This document shows positions 36,154 to 51,100 of a stretch of 64,000 nt of DNA, piece by piece (the first letter of the stretch is position 1; each line of letters begins with the position of its first letter). The position numbers and the translations under genes were made by a program. The stretch lies in the NCBI GenBank assembly GCA_026936325.1, contig JAPTHN010000004.1:47519289-47583288 (forward strand). The letters are read 5' to 3'. The stretch comes from Platynereis dumerilii. Lineage: Eukaryota > Annelida > Polychaeta > Phyllodocida > Nereididae. Below the pieces are notes generated by a model, which was not told the DNA's origin, did no database searches, and worked only from the letters and a program-made list of their open reading frames with translations.

Positions 36154-39100
36154 ATGATGAAGATTTCCAAGATATCAATTGTAATATGGCTCATGACAAT
36201 ATCATCATTCGCAAATGCTGCTGAAGTTTGTCAGCCAGCAAGCTGCAAATGCCTCCATGAGAAGCAAGGCCTGGAAGTGAGATGCAAAGGTAAGAAGATT
36301 TGTATTTTACTTTTGTGACTTGCAATATTATAGTATAGTGTATAGTGGGTTGTGTATAATAGGTTGCTCCTTAGCACTTGCCTAGGGGCCCGGTGTAACA
36401 TGCGTGGCTGACACCGGCCCTTTAGCTCAACTTGTTTGTTAGCGGACCTTTAGAGGGGAATATGCATGTAATATGTCGCATCGGCCTGAGGCTACTCACA
36501 GGTAGCTGGGTAGAATCATTGTCATAGTGGCAGGTGGCATTGAGGTGAGATTGTTGACTGGGGTGAGTCAAAATGTCAGGGAAGTTGGGAGATATATAGT
36601 GGGTTGGGTATAATAGGCTGCTCCTATTATGTAACACCAAGCAAGCACTGTGTGCAGACAATTTGTTTACTCTTGGACATGCATTCACTGATTTTGTTAA
36701 TGTCAGACAGGGAAGGAGATCATAACTCAGTCCTTGACTTGGCTTGATTTTGAAGGCAAAAAGCTAATTTTTTACAAAAGCCATGTTGGTTTTTTGCATT
36801 GAAATTAGGTTTTTCAAAAAACCATTTTGAATCTAAAAAACCAATTTTGTCTGAAATTTTTTAGAGTGAAGCAGGGTTCTCCTGGATTATTAAATTAACT
36901 TAATTGTGCATTTACCGCTTCTGGAATACACATATTTAAACTTTTCTCATTAGATAATGTTAGATTCAAGTAAAATACATTAAAGGACAACTCAAAATAT
37001 TGGCTAAGTCTACTGACATAATAGCTTTTAGGAGTCAGTTTAAATAACAGGTTATCACTTGCAAAACAGGAATTCAACTGATTAATTCAACTAGTTGGCA
37101 GAATTCAAATCAAACTAGTTTCATAAATTACAAATGACTAATTGCTAGTTTTCAAAAAAATATTTCCAAAACAGAGTGAAAGGCAAGCGTGATTCACGAA
37201 CTACAAGTACATATTCTCATTTTCAAAATTGCAATTTTTAAAGAAAAAAATCTCTAAAGACCACAGGTCAAACTGTGGTCCATGCACTGTTGAAATTGTT
37301 GAATTAAATTGGTGTTCATCCTTCGATATGCTTGGATGCGCTTTCTCAGTCAGATTTATTTGACCAATTTCACGGATGGTTCTCTCAGTTAACACTAGAG
37401 GAAAAGTGGTGAATACTTAAATCCCATTGGCTAAGAGATTTCCCGCGCTTACCTCTGATTGGTCCAGCCAAGTTGTCGCCAAGCTGGAGTATTTTTGGTG
37501 CATGCAATTCAATGGAACTTTATGACTTTATAACTTGGTCATCCTTTCAGTTACATTTTGAAAGTTGTGGTTTGGGATTTGGAGTGTATACATCTCCTAT
37601 GTGTGAAAAGCAAATGAAGAATCGCTTAATTACAAAAAAGGTTACGTCTCAACTGACTTCAACAAAAGCCGCAAAAATAACTAATGACTAGTTTATCCAA
37701 ATGTGACGTATACTGAGTTGAAAATGAAATTCAACTGACTTTTTCAACTTATTAGACTGACTCCAGGCAATATTTCAAGGACTTCCAGGAATAGAAGCTG
37801 GTGTTGTTCATTTGATGCACCCCTTCTTTACCTAACAGTGCCACATAAACTAAAATGAACAGGTGTTGAGTGCAAAAATCAACTTCTTTTGAAAATGTCT
37901 TACTTGTGTGAAACACACATAAAAAAAATTGCTAGAGAAAATAAGTCTGAAAAAAGATGTGGAACGACAAAAAAGGATAAACTTTTTCAGTGTACTGTGT
38001 CAATCACATGATCTCTAAAAAGTTAAGAATAATGTTCACATTCTTTTGCAGTTTTTGCTGTTGTAACTTGTGCCCCTGTCCCATTCCTCATTCTGACTTC
38101 CTTTTTGCAATGTTCCACATCATTGTGGATTTGATGGATGGATGATTGGGGCTTTACATCTTGTATTTATGCACTTAGTAGGCTAATTAGGATAGGAGGA
38201 GGACACAGCAATGAGGCAAAGGATGATTGAAAAAGCCGTCCAGCAATTACAGTGGTGCCTGCATTACAAGACCACCTCTTCTGCGGTCATGAAGCGGTCA
38301 CTCATGGGGTTGGGGTCTCTCGTTAGGTGCAAAATGCACTAAAAATTCTACCTGGTGCGAGGGGAAGGCGGTCACATGAGGAAAATTGGTCTTACAACAG
38401 GGGGTCATATAACACAGGTATCATTGTATTGCTCTCCTTTTTACCATAACAAATAATGGCAAATATGAGATATTAAATTATTTAATTAAGGGCAGATAAT
38501 TATTGGCTGGTAGATCACACCATTATTTATATTAGAGGTCTTTCAGATTGGCAGTCAACCGGAAAAATTATTTTGCTTATTTTCAACTTGCAAACTGGCT
38601 TTGCCACATCATTGACAGTTTATTTTTTGGTCTCCTAATCTTCTTATTTGATGAAGTAGCTCAAGTCATTTAATTAATTTGTTTTTTGTAACCTATGCTG
38701 CCAGATATGATTATCAATTGACCAACCATAACTGACACAAACAAAACATTTTTAAGCCTGTGACATCACATGACCAAGTTTAAAGTTGATTTTGAAACTG
38801 TTTGGACCGCTAATCTATAAACAGCTCTGAGCTGCGAAAACCCAGACTATTGACAGCTTTGTCAATACCTACAATGCAAAGTGTGCCTCACAGGCTCATA
38901 TAAACAGTTCTAATCATCAAACCAGGCAAATTTCCCGCCTATGGGAAAAAAATTGAGGTTGCCCACAATTTTTACTCAATTAACATAAAATTAATAAAAA
39001 ATTAGATTACACTTTTGTTTGTCCTGCCGACCGACCCCAGAAAAAGTTCCTGGAGAACATCCGAGAAGCTATAAAGGTCAATTACGTCTGGCCTTATGTT

Positions 39101-42100
39101 ATGTATGGAATAGTCGCTACTTAGAACTTTCAAAATTTGTGTCTAACTACCACATGTACATTATATTTTGCAGGTCCTGATCCAACGTTCAGCTGGGATG
39201 CTCTTCCAAGAAATGCAGTGACCTTGAAATTACATGACTTTGACCTTGGGACCTTCACCCTGCCCAACCACACAATGTTCTACCTGAAGGAACTGAGGAT
39301 TCACAACTCAACAAACATCCAGGGATTTTTCAATGCAGGTAAGGTGGGTCAGATCTATGTGTTATGCCATGTCTTGGTCTCCTTTTCCCCCTGCACTGAA
39401 AAAGAGGTTTGTGTGAATCAGACAAAACGAAGGCTAGCTGGTGTCCATCCAATATCTTGAGTCCATTCAGAACAAATTTATGTGGATTTTCAAAATTTTT
39501 TCATCAAATCACACAAAAAATTTATCCGGATTGACAATTTTCTTGTCTGTTTCACATTAAAAAAACTTGTCTGATGAAATAGGCCTACACAAAATTTTGG
39601 ACAGACACCAGCTAGCATTCATTTTGTCCGTTTTTCAACAAACCGTTTTTTGTGTGTGATATTTGTGCCTTTCTCTGGGAAATACAAAAGAAATCAGGGA
39701 GGGGGGTATATGGGAAAATATGACAAAATTGTGGAAAATGTGGCAAAATGAGGGGAGATTTGGCATTTAGAGGCAAGATATGATGTTTAGAGGGAAATAT
39801 GACATTACATATTGAGGGGAAATAGGCACTTGGAGGGAAATGTGATGTTTACAGGGAAAATATATTGAAAGGGAAACTTTTTAAAACACTTATTATTACA
39901 TGACAACTATGCTGGAGCCATGCTGATTGGCCAAAAACAGTCACATGACGACATCATAAAAAGTTATTGCATGGTTCGAGTGCAACATTCATGAGATTTT
40001 TTCCAAAGAATATTTTTTTACATTTTTTTTAAAGATTTTTCATATTGCATGGTTAGAGTGTAATATGAGTTTTTTGTTTTTTTTAAATCAAAAATTTTCT
40101 TTTTCCAAATTTTGTTTCTGACTACATGCAACAAAAGTCCAGTATTTTTCAGAATGGAACATTATATTGGAAGCATAGTGGCCATGTAATAGAACAAAAA
40201 TATGGCACTTATTATCCTGCAATATGAAAATTTATTTGCACTTGTAATAAATTTTCATATTGCACTCATATCATGCCGTATTTGTATAATGCGTACTAAG
40301 ATGTACTTCCTTTTATTTTATCTTGCAGAATGGATGAGCAAACTTCCAAAACTTGAATTTCTTGACTTGAGGTCAAATTTCTTGAAGAAGGTCCCAGACT
40401 ACATTCTCAGCATGACAACGTTGACCTACTTTAATGTTGCTGACAATGAGCTGACGACTTACCCACAATTCAGTGGGATGACCCAATTACAAGACATTCT
40501 GATTGGTGAAAACATGGTGACGTCATTATCCTGCAAAACTTTTGAAGGAATGAAAAATCTACAAATGATAGACATCAGTTATGAAGAAATATCTCTGATT
40601 CCACCTTGCTTCTTTCATGGTAGCTATATCGATTTTTTCTTCCTTGCCCTAAAGCGATTACTTAAAAAAATCAATTTCAGTTTTGTCATCTCTTTTGTCT
40701 TTTTTTCTTTGATTTTATTACCAATGCAATAACTATAGATCTATCCTTCAATATTGACATTACTGACAATCTGAAGATTCTTCTTTATTGCGACTATTAA
40801 ATTTTAGTTTTATGTCGCAAGATCTGGATACAGAGGTCTAAGGACCTGAGTCCAGAATAGCTACTAAACTAAACTAATATATGGGTAAGAATCTGAACGT
40901 GCTCCAAGAGGACTCTAAATATCACTGTCAATCGATGACTTTAATGTTGATACCAGTTCATACATATTGCCTCTGCCTAATATTTGACATAAAAAAAGTC
41001 AAAATAAATGAAAATTTCATATATTTTTTCAACTTTTAGACTTCCAAAAAAGTGTAAAAGAGTTGTCCGCTTTTAACACGTTTCTTGGTATAACTGCACA
41101 ACTATTGCCCCTAGCCACATGAAAATTAGTATGCATATAGAATGATGATTGTTTTAAATAATGAACCAAGGATTTCCCATAATACACCAGTAGAATCTTT
41201 GTTACATGTTGTCTAACAAAACAGCATTTTTTGGACTATTTTGACCATTAAAACTGCAATAACTTAAGTAGGGCACATGGTACCACTAAACCAAAGGTAC
41301 CATTAAATTCCCCAGCAAAAAAGATAGTTTTCTAAAAAAAAAATAAGCCCGAATCAGATATTTTTTAGTTTGTGAGAGCTCACACAAGTTTTGGTTGTCC
41401 ACACAGTTGTCCGCAAAACTTTACATGAAGAAGACTGTGGAAGGAGTCCGGACAATGCGGACAACTAAACGGCCAATGCGGACAATTGAATGGACAATGC
41501 GGACAACTGAACGGACAATGCGGACAACTGAACGGACAATGCGGACAACTGAACGGACAATGCGGACAACTAAGCTTACAACTCAGCATATAATATTTCT
41601 TTTATGCAGGAGAGCATGATGTTGTTATGCTGAGGCTCTTTGTGGTCTTTCTGTTTGACAATTCACAGTTAAAGATCACACAACTCAACTGTTACAGTAT
41701 TGAATGAAATGTACAGTCATGAAAACATTGCTTGTGGCTGGATGCACTGTAAGGCCAGACATAATTAATCTTTAGCTTCTCGGATCTTCTCAAGCACTTT
41801 TTCTAGACTCGGTCGATAGAACAGAAAAAAAAAAGAAATCTCAATTTTTTACAATGTCAATTTGATAAAAATTCTGGTTATGCTCAATTTTTGTTTTTCC
41901 GTAGGCAGAAAATCTGTTGGGTCGGTCGATCCGAGAAGCTAAAAATAAAAAAAGTCTGGCCTAAGCCTGCATATATATGTTATTGATTACTAGAGTTTGG
42001 TTTGGAGATCTTTAATTGCCAAACACAAGGATGATCCATAACCAGCCTCAGCCAGACATCATGCTCTCAGTCAATGAAGCAAATTTGAAGGAAACATTGT

Positions 42101-45100
42101 TATTGGATGGAAAATAAATACTTCATACTGAGGCCCAACTGAAAATAATATATATATATACAGTGTTATTCAGTAAAAGGATTATAGATCTTTGAGGATT
42201 AGCGGTCCAAACAGTTTCAAAATTAACTTTCAACTTGGACTTGTGATGTCACAGGCTTAAAAAATGTTTTTACAATTAAATTAATTTTGTTTGTGTCAGT
42301 TCAGGGTTTAATCGATTGATTCAGTGCATATCATGTCTTGCAGCATAGGTGGCAATAAAATAACTTATTAAATAACTAAAGGGACTCATCTAATAAGAAG
42401 ATAAGGAAACCAAAATGTAACCATGAATGACGAGGCAAAGCCAGTTTGCAAATTCAAAAGAAGGAAATTAATTTTTCCAATGAACCGCCTATCTGCAAAG
42501 AACTCTTAAGTATACAGCTAGTGATTAGGCCTAATTGTTGTTTTTTTAACAACCTGGCAGAAAAAAATGCCGTAAATGTCATGACAGCAATGTCCACCAA
42601 ATAAGTGCAGCTGGACAACCACTCCTTGTCTTACTCCATTGCCATCAGTCTCAACATTTTGGTCAAAGTAAAGTTCTTCAATATGGCTATTTCTTACAGG
42701 TCTGCATAATCTTGTGAGGCTCCACATTATGAGAACAGAAATTACTACCATCCTTCCTGGAACATTTAAAGGTAGGATTGCAGCAGCTCAAAAGTTCTGT
42801 TGCTTGAGTCATAATTAATCAAGAGTGCAGTTGTATATCATAATTTTATTGTGTAATTCATCTAATTTGATTTTATAATCTTTTTTTTAGATTTGACTAG
42901 TCTGCAGTACCTGTACATCAACCACAACAACATTGCAACCTTACCAAAAGGCACATTTGCAAGCATGAAGAGCTTGGTTGCCTTATATTTGGTTGGGAAT
43001 TATCTAACAGTAAGTAGCCTATAATACAGCATGTTCCAAATGCAATAGACCTGTCTCTTACGATTTTTTCTTCAGTCACACTAAATTCTTGTTATCCCCA
43101 GTCCCTCACACCAGTCAGCACTGAAAAAGTAATCGAAAATAATCAAAATCTTGTCTAGCATTTGGCACAGTGCTATAAAAAAGACTTACACTCTTAACAA
43201 AATGGTTCTATATATATGGAACCTTGAAGGGTTCTATAAGCTGGTATAGATAAGGAACCCGAAAAGGTTCATTATTAAACATTAAAAAAGAATCCAACAA
43301 AACTTAGATAATCCAGCTGCACTGATCTCCCACAATGAAACCCCTTTCTCTCAAGTTGGGGAGCATAGGGTCCCGTCATAGGGCTTTCCCACCAGTATTG
43401 AACCTTTTCAATTCAGTTGAACTATTAACAAATTTTTTTGGCTGTGGGTTCTTTATATATACCATCAAGAACCTTTGCGTTAAGAGTGTAGACTCAGAAA
43501 ACATTTATCACAAATGCGAAAAAAGCAATAACATTACATGTAAGGCAAGACATCATTGATCTTTAGCTTCTCGCATCTTCTTGAGGTAGCTTTTCTAGGT
43601 ACGTCAGTAGGACAAAAAAAAAGTTTAAGCTCAATTTTTTAAAAATGTCAATTTGATAAAAATTGTCGCTAAGCTAATTTTCCATTGGCAGCAAATCTGT
43701 TGAGTTAGTTGATCCGAGCAGCTAAAAATTTTGAAAATATGTCAGGCCTTAAATACAAAGTAATCAATATGCATGATGGAGAAGAGCCTTCCAAAGCACT
43801 ATGAATTTTGGACACATTTTTCTCATTTGTAGGAAATCTAGAATGCTTCTTCGAACTCATTTCGGTGGAGCAGGTCACAAATACATTCACTCTTAATGCA
43901 AAAGGTTCATGATGGTATATATATAAAGAACCCACAGCCAAAAAATTCAGTTGAAGGTTCAACTGAATTGAAAAGGTTCAATACTGGTGGGCAGGCCCTA
44001 TGATGGAGCTCTATGCTCCCAACTTCAGAAGAGGGGGTTCCATTGTAGGATTTCAGTGCAGCTGGATTATCTAAGTGTTGTTTTTGCTTGCTGTTGGAAC
44101 CTTTTGAAAAGTTGAATAATGAACCTTTTAGGGTTACTTATCTATACCAGCTTATAGAACCCTTAAAGGTTCCATATAATACCTTTTTGTTGAGGTTTAC
44201 TTTACTTCCATTTTTGTTTCTCTTCCAGGAAATCCCAGACTTCTCAGGTCTCGCAAGCATAGAGTTCTTGGTCCTCGACGATAATTTATTCACAGTAATC
44301 CCAGACCACGCTTTCGGATACATTCCTTCTCTTCTGGAGCTGAATCTTCGCAAGGAAAGTTTGATGACTGACATATCGTCCAAGGCTTTCACAGGTAAAA
44401 GACTGGATTTAATAATAATAATAGACATTTATATAGCGCTATTTCCAGTAAACTGCTCAATAGCGCTTGTGAATGATAGCTCTATTTGTAGAAAGTCTTA
44501 AACAAATAAGTTTTGAGATTTCTCTTAAAGCATTCAAGTGTTGCTGAGGCCTTGACCTCCTCTGGGAGTTGATTCCAAAGTTTTGGAGCAGCATTCGAAA
44601 AAGCTCTGTCTGCAAATTTATTTTTATTGCAAGAACTCGGTTCTTTTAAGAGCGCTTTGTTATTGCTTCTGAGATTACGGTTTTGTTTGGATTTTGACTC
44701 AATCAGATTTTTAATATACACAGGAGCCTGATTGTTGACTGCTTTCCATGTTGTTAGCATCAGTTTGAATTGGATTCGAGCTGGAATTGGCAGCCAATGT
44801 AGCTGCTTCCTGTATTGGCTCACACTGTCATGCCTCTTCAGTTTTTCTATAAGTCGAACTGCTGAGTTTTGCGCCACTTGAAGTTTATTTATCAAATGAT
44901 TTGATGTACCATACAGAAGCCCATTTCCGTAGTCTAAGTAACATAATATTTTGGCAATGGTAATGATAGTTAATTAATATAAGTTAAATTTTTGAAACAA
45001 AGATAAGCTTCCAATAATGTCATAACCTGTCACGAAAAGCATCAATTATGAAACACCAATAATCGGGCACATTTTGATTCACCACTTTATTCAACTGTCA

Positions 45101-48100
45101 TCACCTATGAAAATGGTAGTATATATGTGCATCATGCTGATGAATAGGAAATATTCCTAGATTAACATGACATATTTTTCTGGATAAGGCCATTATATCC
45201 CTTTCTTTTCCAGGTCTTCCAAAACTGAAAAGGCTCACAGTCGAAGATGGAGTCCGCCTGGAAACAATGCGAGATGATGTTTTCACACCTTTGGCCTCTT
45301 CTCTGGAACTTCTTTATCTCTCTGGCAATGCTTTTACTACAATTAGAAGTGAGTTTTATTGGTTACATAAGTTCCATAACTTTTATATATTATGCTGAAT
45401 TACATGAAAAACAACAAGTAATTTGGTACCGATTGAGGATAGTTTGCTGAAAGGTGCCTGGAGGAAATTGAAGGAATTAGTTCAAGCACGAGGAGGTGCC
45501 GTGGCCTAGTGCATAAGGTGTTCGCCTGGTAACTGAGACGTTGCAGGTTCGACTCCCATCCATGGCACGGAGGAACTGAGCAGATCCTCTGTAACTCTTT
45601 GCTTCACTTCACCCAGGTGTAAATGGGTACTTGGCTATAGGCAGTGATGGCGATTGTAGAGTGACTTAGCATTGTGTGCGCTGGAAACGGCTGCCTGGCT
45701 GTATACTCCCCGGGGAGTTGAGAAAGGCTCATGCTTGAACAGGCCTGCCAAGGGTGTAATTGTAAAGTCTGTTGAGACTGACTGCGTCGGTGTAATGGAC
45801 TATAAAAAAGTCTACATTCATTCATTCATTCATGAAGAATCAACCTATCTATGTATGTTAATGAGGCCATAATTGATCTTTAGCTTCGATTTTCTCAAGA
45901 TACTTTTTTTTATCTAAAGCTACTGATTTTTCATCCCCAACCAATCCAAGTGATTATTTATTCATCAACCAAAATATTGGTTGCCAAGCTATTGATTATT
46001 TACTGTGGTAACAATCTAATGGCTGGGACCACAAACTAAAAAAAATGTGGTTTTGGACAGATAGAAGTTTTCCCAAAACAGTACAACATGCATGACAATA
46101 CAGTTGTACATCATTTCCGATAACCCACACTGGGATGATATGGAGGACAAACCCGAAAACCAACCAGGGTCTGTGTTACTATAATGACCTTTATTTTTCA
46201 GAGTACATGAACCAAATTTACACAGGTTGATTTTTCTTTTCTTCAGAATCCTGGTTGCTCTCCCTTCCAAAACTGTGGTGGATCACCTTCAACAACAACC
46301 CCCTGATCTGTGACTGCAGCCTGGAGTGGTTGCATTCCGCCTTCTTGACGAAGAAGTACCCTTGGTCTCAAGGATGGCCTCCTTTGTGGAACGTCAATGA
46401 CAGTTTTGTAAGTTTCAAATTTCAAGGACTGTTTTATAATAAGGGATGGGCAGGAGTTCACAACGGTTTTTTTTGCTGGTTTGATAACCGATAGATATTG
46501 GTATATACTGACAAAAACAAATGTCAGAACTTTCAAATTCAGTGCTTTGCAACTAGAATTACATAACTTTAATAATAAATATGAAATCACATTTTGATAT
46601 CTTATATTTAAAATCTTTTTTTTGTTCTGTTTCCATCCAGTCCGCACCAAGATGTTACCTCCCTCTGCGGATAAGGGGTAAAATTTTCCCTGAGCTGAAA
46701 GATTCCGATTTCGCATGTTCCCTGCCTGAGGTGGAGCCAATCGCTGCTCAGTCCGTTACAATCGGACAAGATGGGACTGCTGATTTACAGGTAAGAAAAA
46801 GGCCAGAAAAAGTTGTATTATTATTTTCGAATATTTTAAGGCAAATATTGCAAAATTATCAAATGTTGCCATGGCTGATTTACAAGAAATTCCAGTTTTA
46901 ATACTTATATGGAAATTTGTTGATTTTCTCCTTTTGACTTGTGTGGACATTTAGAATTGGACGTTCTGTAAGCTTTAATCTCCAGCACATTTATACTGAT
47001 TATAAATTATTTGCAAATGACAACTTTATAAAAACAAACTCAAACATGACTTTTGTAGATTCTGTTACAATTTTTGCAAGGGCAAAAGTTTAAAAGAGAC
47101 AGCCTTCAAAAACTGCACTTTGTTTTGAGAACACATTTATCGTATAATGTATAAATAAGATAGAAAGGGCACACGACATACAACCTTTCTCATTATACAA
47201 CAGTTCATATCTCTGGTAATACAGATGAAATTCCAACGCATGGTTTTGTAGTGAGAAGTATTTGGTTGTAGGTTGGCTTTTTCTTATACTTTAATATATA
47301 AGTTTTGTGATTTCAGGCTTTTGTGAAAGGAGAAAACCCGATAACAACATGGGAAACCCCGGAAGGTGTGACATTAGATCCAGTACCATGGACAAAGCTT
47401 TTACCCTACCCTTGGAACTTTACCATTTCACCCAACCCTTCTTCCTTGACACCTCCGTTTAACGCTAATTTCTCTGACCCCAATTGGTGGAGGATATTCG
47501 TACCTAAACCTTTTGACGCTTTCCTTCCACCTATTGTACAACAAAAAGAAAAGAGTGTTTCACACCCGAAAAATCTAAAATTAGCTAAAGATATATCTCC
47601 CTCATTTGGAGGGGCTCCTTCATCTTTTGGTAGTTTTATGCCACCTAACTTTGCCCCACCGATGTCAACATACAAAGGTTATAAGCCGCCCTCGGGAAGT
47701 GGCGCATTTCCATACCAACAATTTATGCCAGGGGTCTCCCCAAACTTTGGCATTCCACAACCATTTGGCCAATTTAAACCTCCTCAGACAGGTTATGGTG
47801 GCATTCAACAACCTGTAGCTCCATTTCCCTACTCACAATTGATTCCTAGTCCTTATAGTGGTCTTATCTCCCCTGCCTTTCCTTATGCCCAGTTTATGCC
47901 TGGTGCAGGTATGTCTCCCAGTGGTACACCATCAGGATCACCTTATTTCAATGTTCCTTCTCCTGCTCAACAAATGCGAGTGAACAAAGCTATCAAAATG
48001 GCTAATGAAGCAGCGACACGGGCGATCAAATCAGCGAGTAGTATGACGGGAACTCCAGCAGATGCTTCGGCAAAACTTCCAGCGCCTTGGATGGCATTCG

Positions 48101-51100
48101 TTCCTCCAGCGTTCAGATTTCTCATACCGATCCTTCCAAATGGTTCTTTCCCTGATGTGCCTGATCCAAAACCAATTAAAATATCTGATGATCCAGCATC
48201 GAAAGGTTCTCCAAAACCTGCACCTTTCGCTTACCTCCCTGAACCTTTCAGGATCTTTATCCCAATCAATCCGAACAATTCATTCCCATCTATTCCTGCC
48301 AATCCAGCAACTCCAGGTTCTCCTTTCTATCCCTTTCCAGCAGGAACAAAGATTCAGCCTATCCCTGCCACTCAATTCTATCCACAACCGGGTGTACCTG
48401 GCAATCCTTACTATCCTTTTGCACCTACCCAGGGTTGGCCATTTGCAACTTTCCCTGGTGCAATTCCAGGTGCATTTCCTGGTGCTTTCCCTGGAGCCTT
48501 TCCTGGTGCAATTCCAGGTGCTTACCCAGGTGCTTTCCCTGGAGCCTTTCCTGGTGCTTACCCAGGTGCTTTCCCTGGTGCCTACCCTGGAGCATTCCCA
48601 GGTGCTATTCCTGGAGCATTCCCAGGTGCTTTCCCAGGTGCAATCCCAGGTGCATACCCTGGAGCAATCCCTGGATCTCCAGGTACACTTAATCAGTTCC
48701 CAGGCACTCCAGGTTCTCCAATGAATCCAAATGTAAAGCCACCTTGGGCTAAATTTATTCCACCAGGAGCTTCGGGTTCTGCATATGGCCAAGGTCAAGG
48801 TTCACCATATTCACAGGGTCAAGGAGGTCAAGGGGCACAAGGTTCTATGTTTGCGCAAGCTTTTGCGGGAGGTCAAGGTTCTTTTGCAGGAGGTCAAGGT
48901 TCTTTTCCTAGAGGGCAAGGTTCATTTGCAGGGGGACAAGGTTCATTTGCTGGAGGTCAAGGAGGTTCATTTACAGGGGGTCAAGGAGGACAAGGATCAT
49001 CTGCAGGAGGTAAAGGAGGTTCCTTTACAGAACGTCAAAGACAGCCAGGAGGACAAGGTTCCTTTGCAGGAGGTCAGAGATCTCCGGGGGCAGGAGGTCA
49101 AGGTTCACCATTTGCGGGAGGTCAAGGCTTACCTATTGCTGGAGGCCAGGGTTCTCCATTTTCAGGAGGTCAAGGGTCACCCTTTGCAGGAGGTCAAGGG
49201 TCACCATTTGCAGGAGGTCAAGGGTCACCATTTGCGGGAGGTCAAGGGTCACCATTTGCAGGAGGTCAAGGGTCACCATTTGCAGGAGGTCAAGGGTCAC
49301 CATTTGCAGGAGGCCAGGGTTCTCCATTTGCAGGAGGCCAGGGTTCATCATTTGCGGGAGGCCAAGGCTCACCTGTTGCAGGAGGATTTCCTGGAGGAAT
49401 AGGTTCACCTTTTGCAGGAGTAGGAGTCCTCAGTGCAAAGGCCTCACAAAATGGACAAGGTTCTCAGGGTGGTAATTTCCAAGGAGGCCAAGGCTCACAA
49501 GGTGGTCAGGGATCTCAAGGTGGAAGAGGTTCTTCCAATGGACAAGGCTCCCAAGGTGGTGGGTTTTCAGGTGGAAATGGTTCTCCCAGTGGCCAGTTCC
49601 AGGGAGGACAAGGAGGCCAAGGCTCTCAGAATGGTGTCTCACCAGGTGGTAAAGGCTCGTTCCCTGGTGGACAAAGCCCATTCCCTGGTGGACAAGGCTT
49701 GTTCCCTGGTGGACAAGGCTTGTTCCCTGGTGGACAAGGCTCTCAGAATGGCATGACCCCTGGTGGCCAAGGGATGTTTCCAGGAAACCAAGGAGGTGGA
49801 GCCCCCCCTAATGGCCAGTCACCAGGTGGCCAAGGTCAGGGTTCCCCTTTCAACCAAGTTCCAGCTGCACCAGGTTCTCAATTCAAGCAACCAGCCTTGC
49901 CAGGCTCCCAGTTTCAAGGTGCTCCGATTCCAGGCTCCCAATTCCCAGGTGCAGGATCTAAATTTCCAGGTGCAGGTTCTCCATTCCCTGGTGCAGGTTC
50001 TCCATTCCCTGGTGCAGGCTCTCAGTTCCCAGGTGCAGGCTCTCAGTTCCCAGGTGCAGGTTCTCAGTTCCCTGGTGCAGGTTCTCAGTTCCCTGGTGCA
50101 GGCTCACAGTTCCCGGGTGCAGGTGCACAATTCCCAGGCATACCAATACCTGGCTCCCAGTTCCCAGGTGCTGGCTCCCAGTTCCCAGGTGCTGGCTCCC
50201 AGTTCCCAGGTGCTGGCTCCCAGTTCCCTGGAGCGGGATCTCAATTTCCTGGTGGAGGTTCACAATTTCCCGCAGTTCCAGGTTTGCAATTCTCCCCGGG
50301 ACAAGGTGTTCCAAGGCCAGTTCCAGGTTCAGCATATGGCCAATTCCCTGGAGGTGGATTTAAAACTGGTCCTTTCCCAGGTGCAGGTGGTGCTCCTTTT
50401 GCTCAATTCCCTGGTCCTGGTGGAGCTGGAAGTTCTCCATTTGGCAAATTTCAACCTGGCCCTGGATCTCAATTCCAGGCACCAGGTGCAACAATCCCCA
50501 GGGTGCCATTCCCTGGAGGACAATTCAAAGGTCCAGGGGCTCAATACCCTGGAGGGCAATTCAGTGGGGCCCCTGGATCACAGTTTCCAGGGGTGCCTTT
50601 TGCTGGTGTTGCTCCAGGGGCTCCAGCATTTTCTCCTTTCAAGATGGCGGCAGCCACAGGTGAAAATTCAGCGGGTAGTAAAACACCACCACCTTCATTC
50701 AAGTTCATACCGGAACCAATCCGGTCTTTCATCCCTCTATTTCCAAACGGTTCTTTCCCCAGAGATCCTTACGATTTGTATTTCCTCAGCATCCAAGCTG
50801 CTCAAAAGGCTGCTCAAAAGGCTGCAGAAGCTCAAGTAGGAGATTCTGGAAATGTTCCTCCTTCAGGTGGGCAAAATCAAGAACCGCTGAGGATTTTCGT
50901 CCAAGTTCTTGAAGATGGCACATTCCCGGAGGCCGCTATCCCTGTCATGGCCTCTGCAACTGGATCCCCTCTCCTCTCCAACCCTGTCAAGCCTGATCCT
51001 GTCAAAGTATTCATCCCTGTTGTCCCTAAAGAACCTAAAACAGGACCGGTGTCTCCCGACGACCCTGTCATGTGGGTCTCTCCTTCGTTTTCTACCTTAC

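Noticed and set aside
41380-41619. Short repeat proteins on both strands (CPHCPFS and MRTTERT)
   Set aside because: They come from a 21-bp minisatellite inside an intron, with no promoter or exon signals.
46243-46740. Antisense ORF of 165 codons
   Set aside because: It overlaps two well-supported LRRCT exons on the other strand and contains no recognisable domain.
48280-48798. Long antisense and alternative-frame ORFs across the repeat exon (for example 48280-48798 minus, 49763-50839 plus)
   Set aside because: They are by-products of in-phase tandem repeats whose unit lengths are multiples of three; only one frame has splice borders and continues into neighbouring exons.
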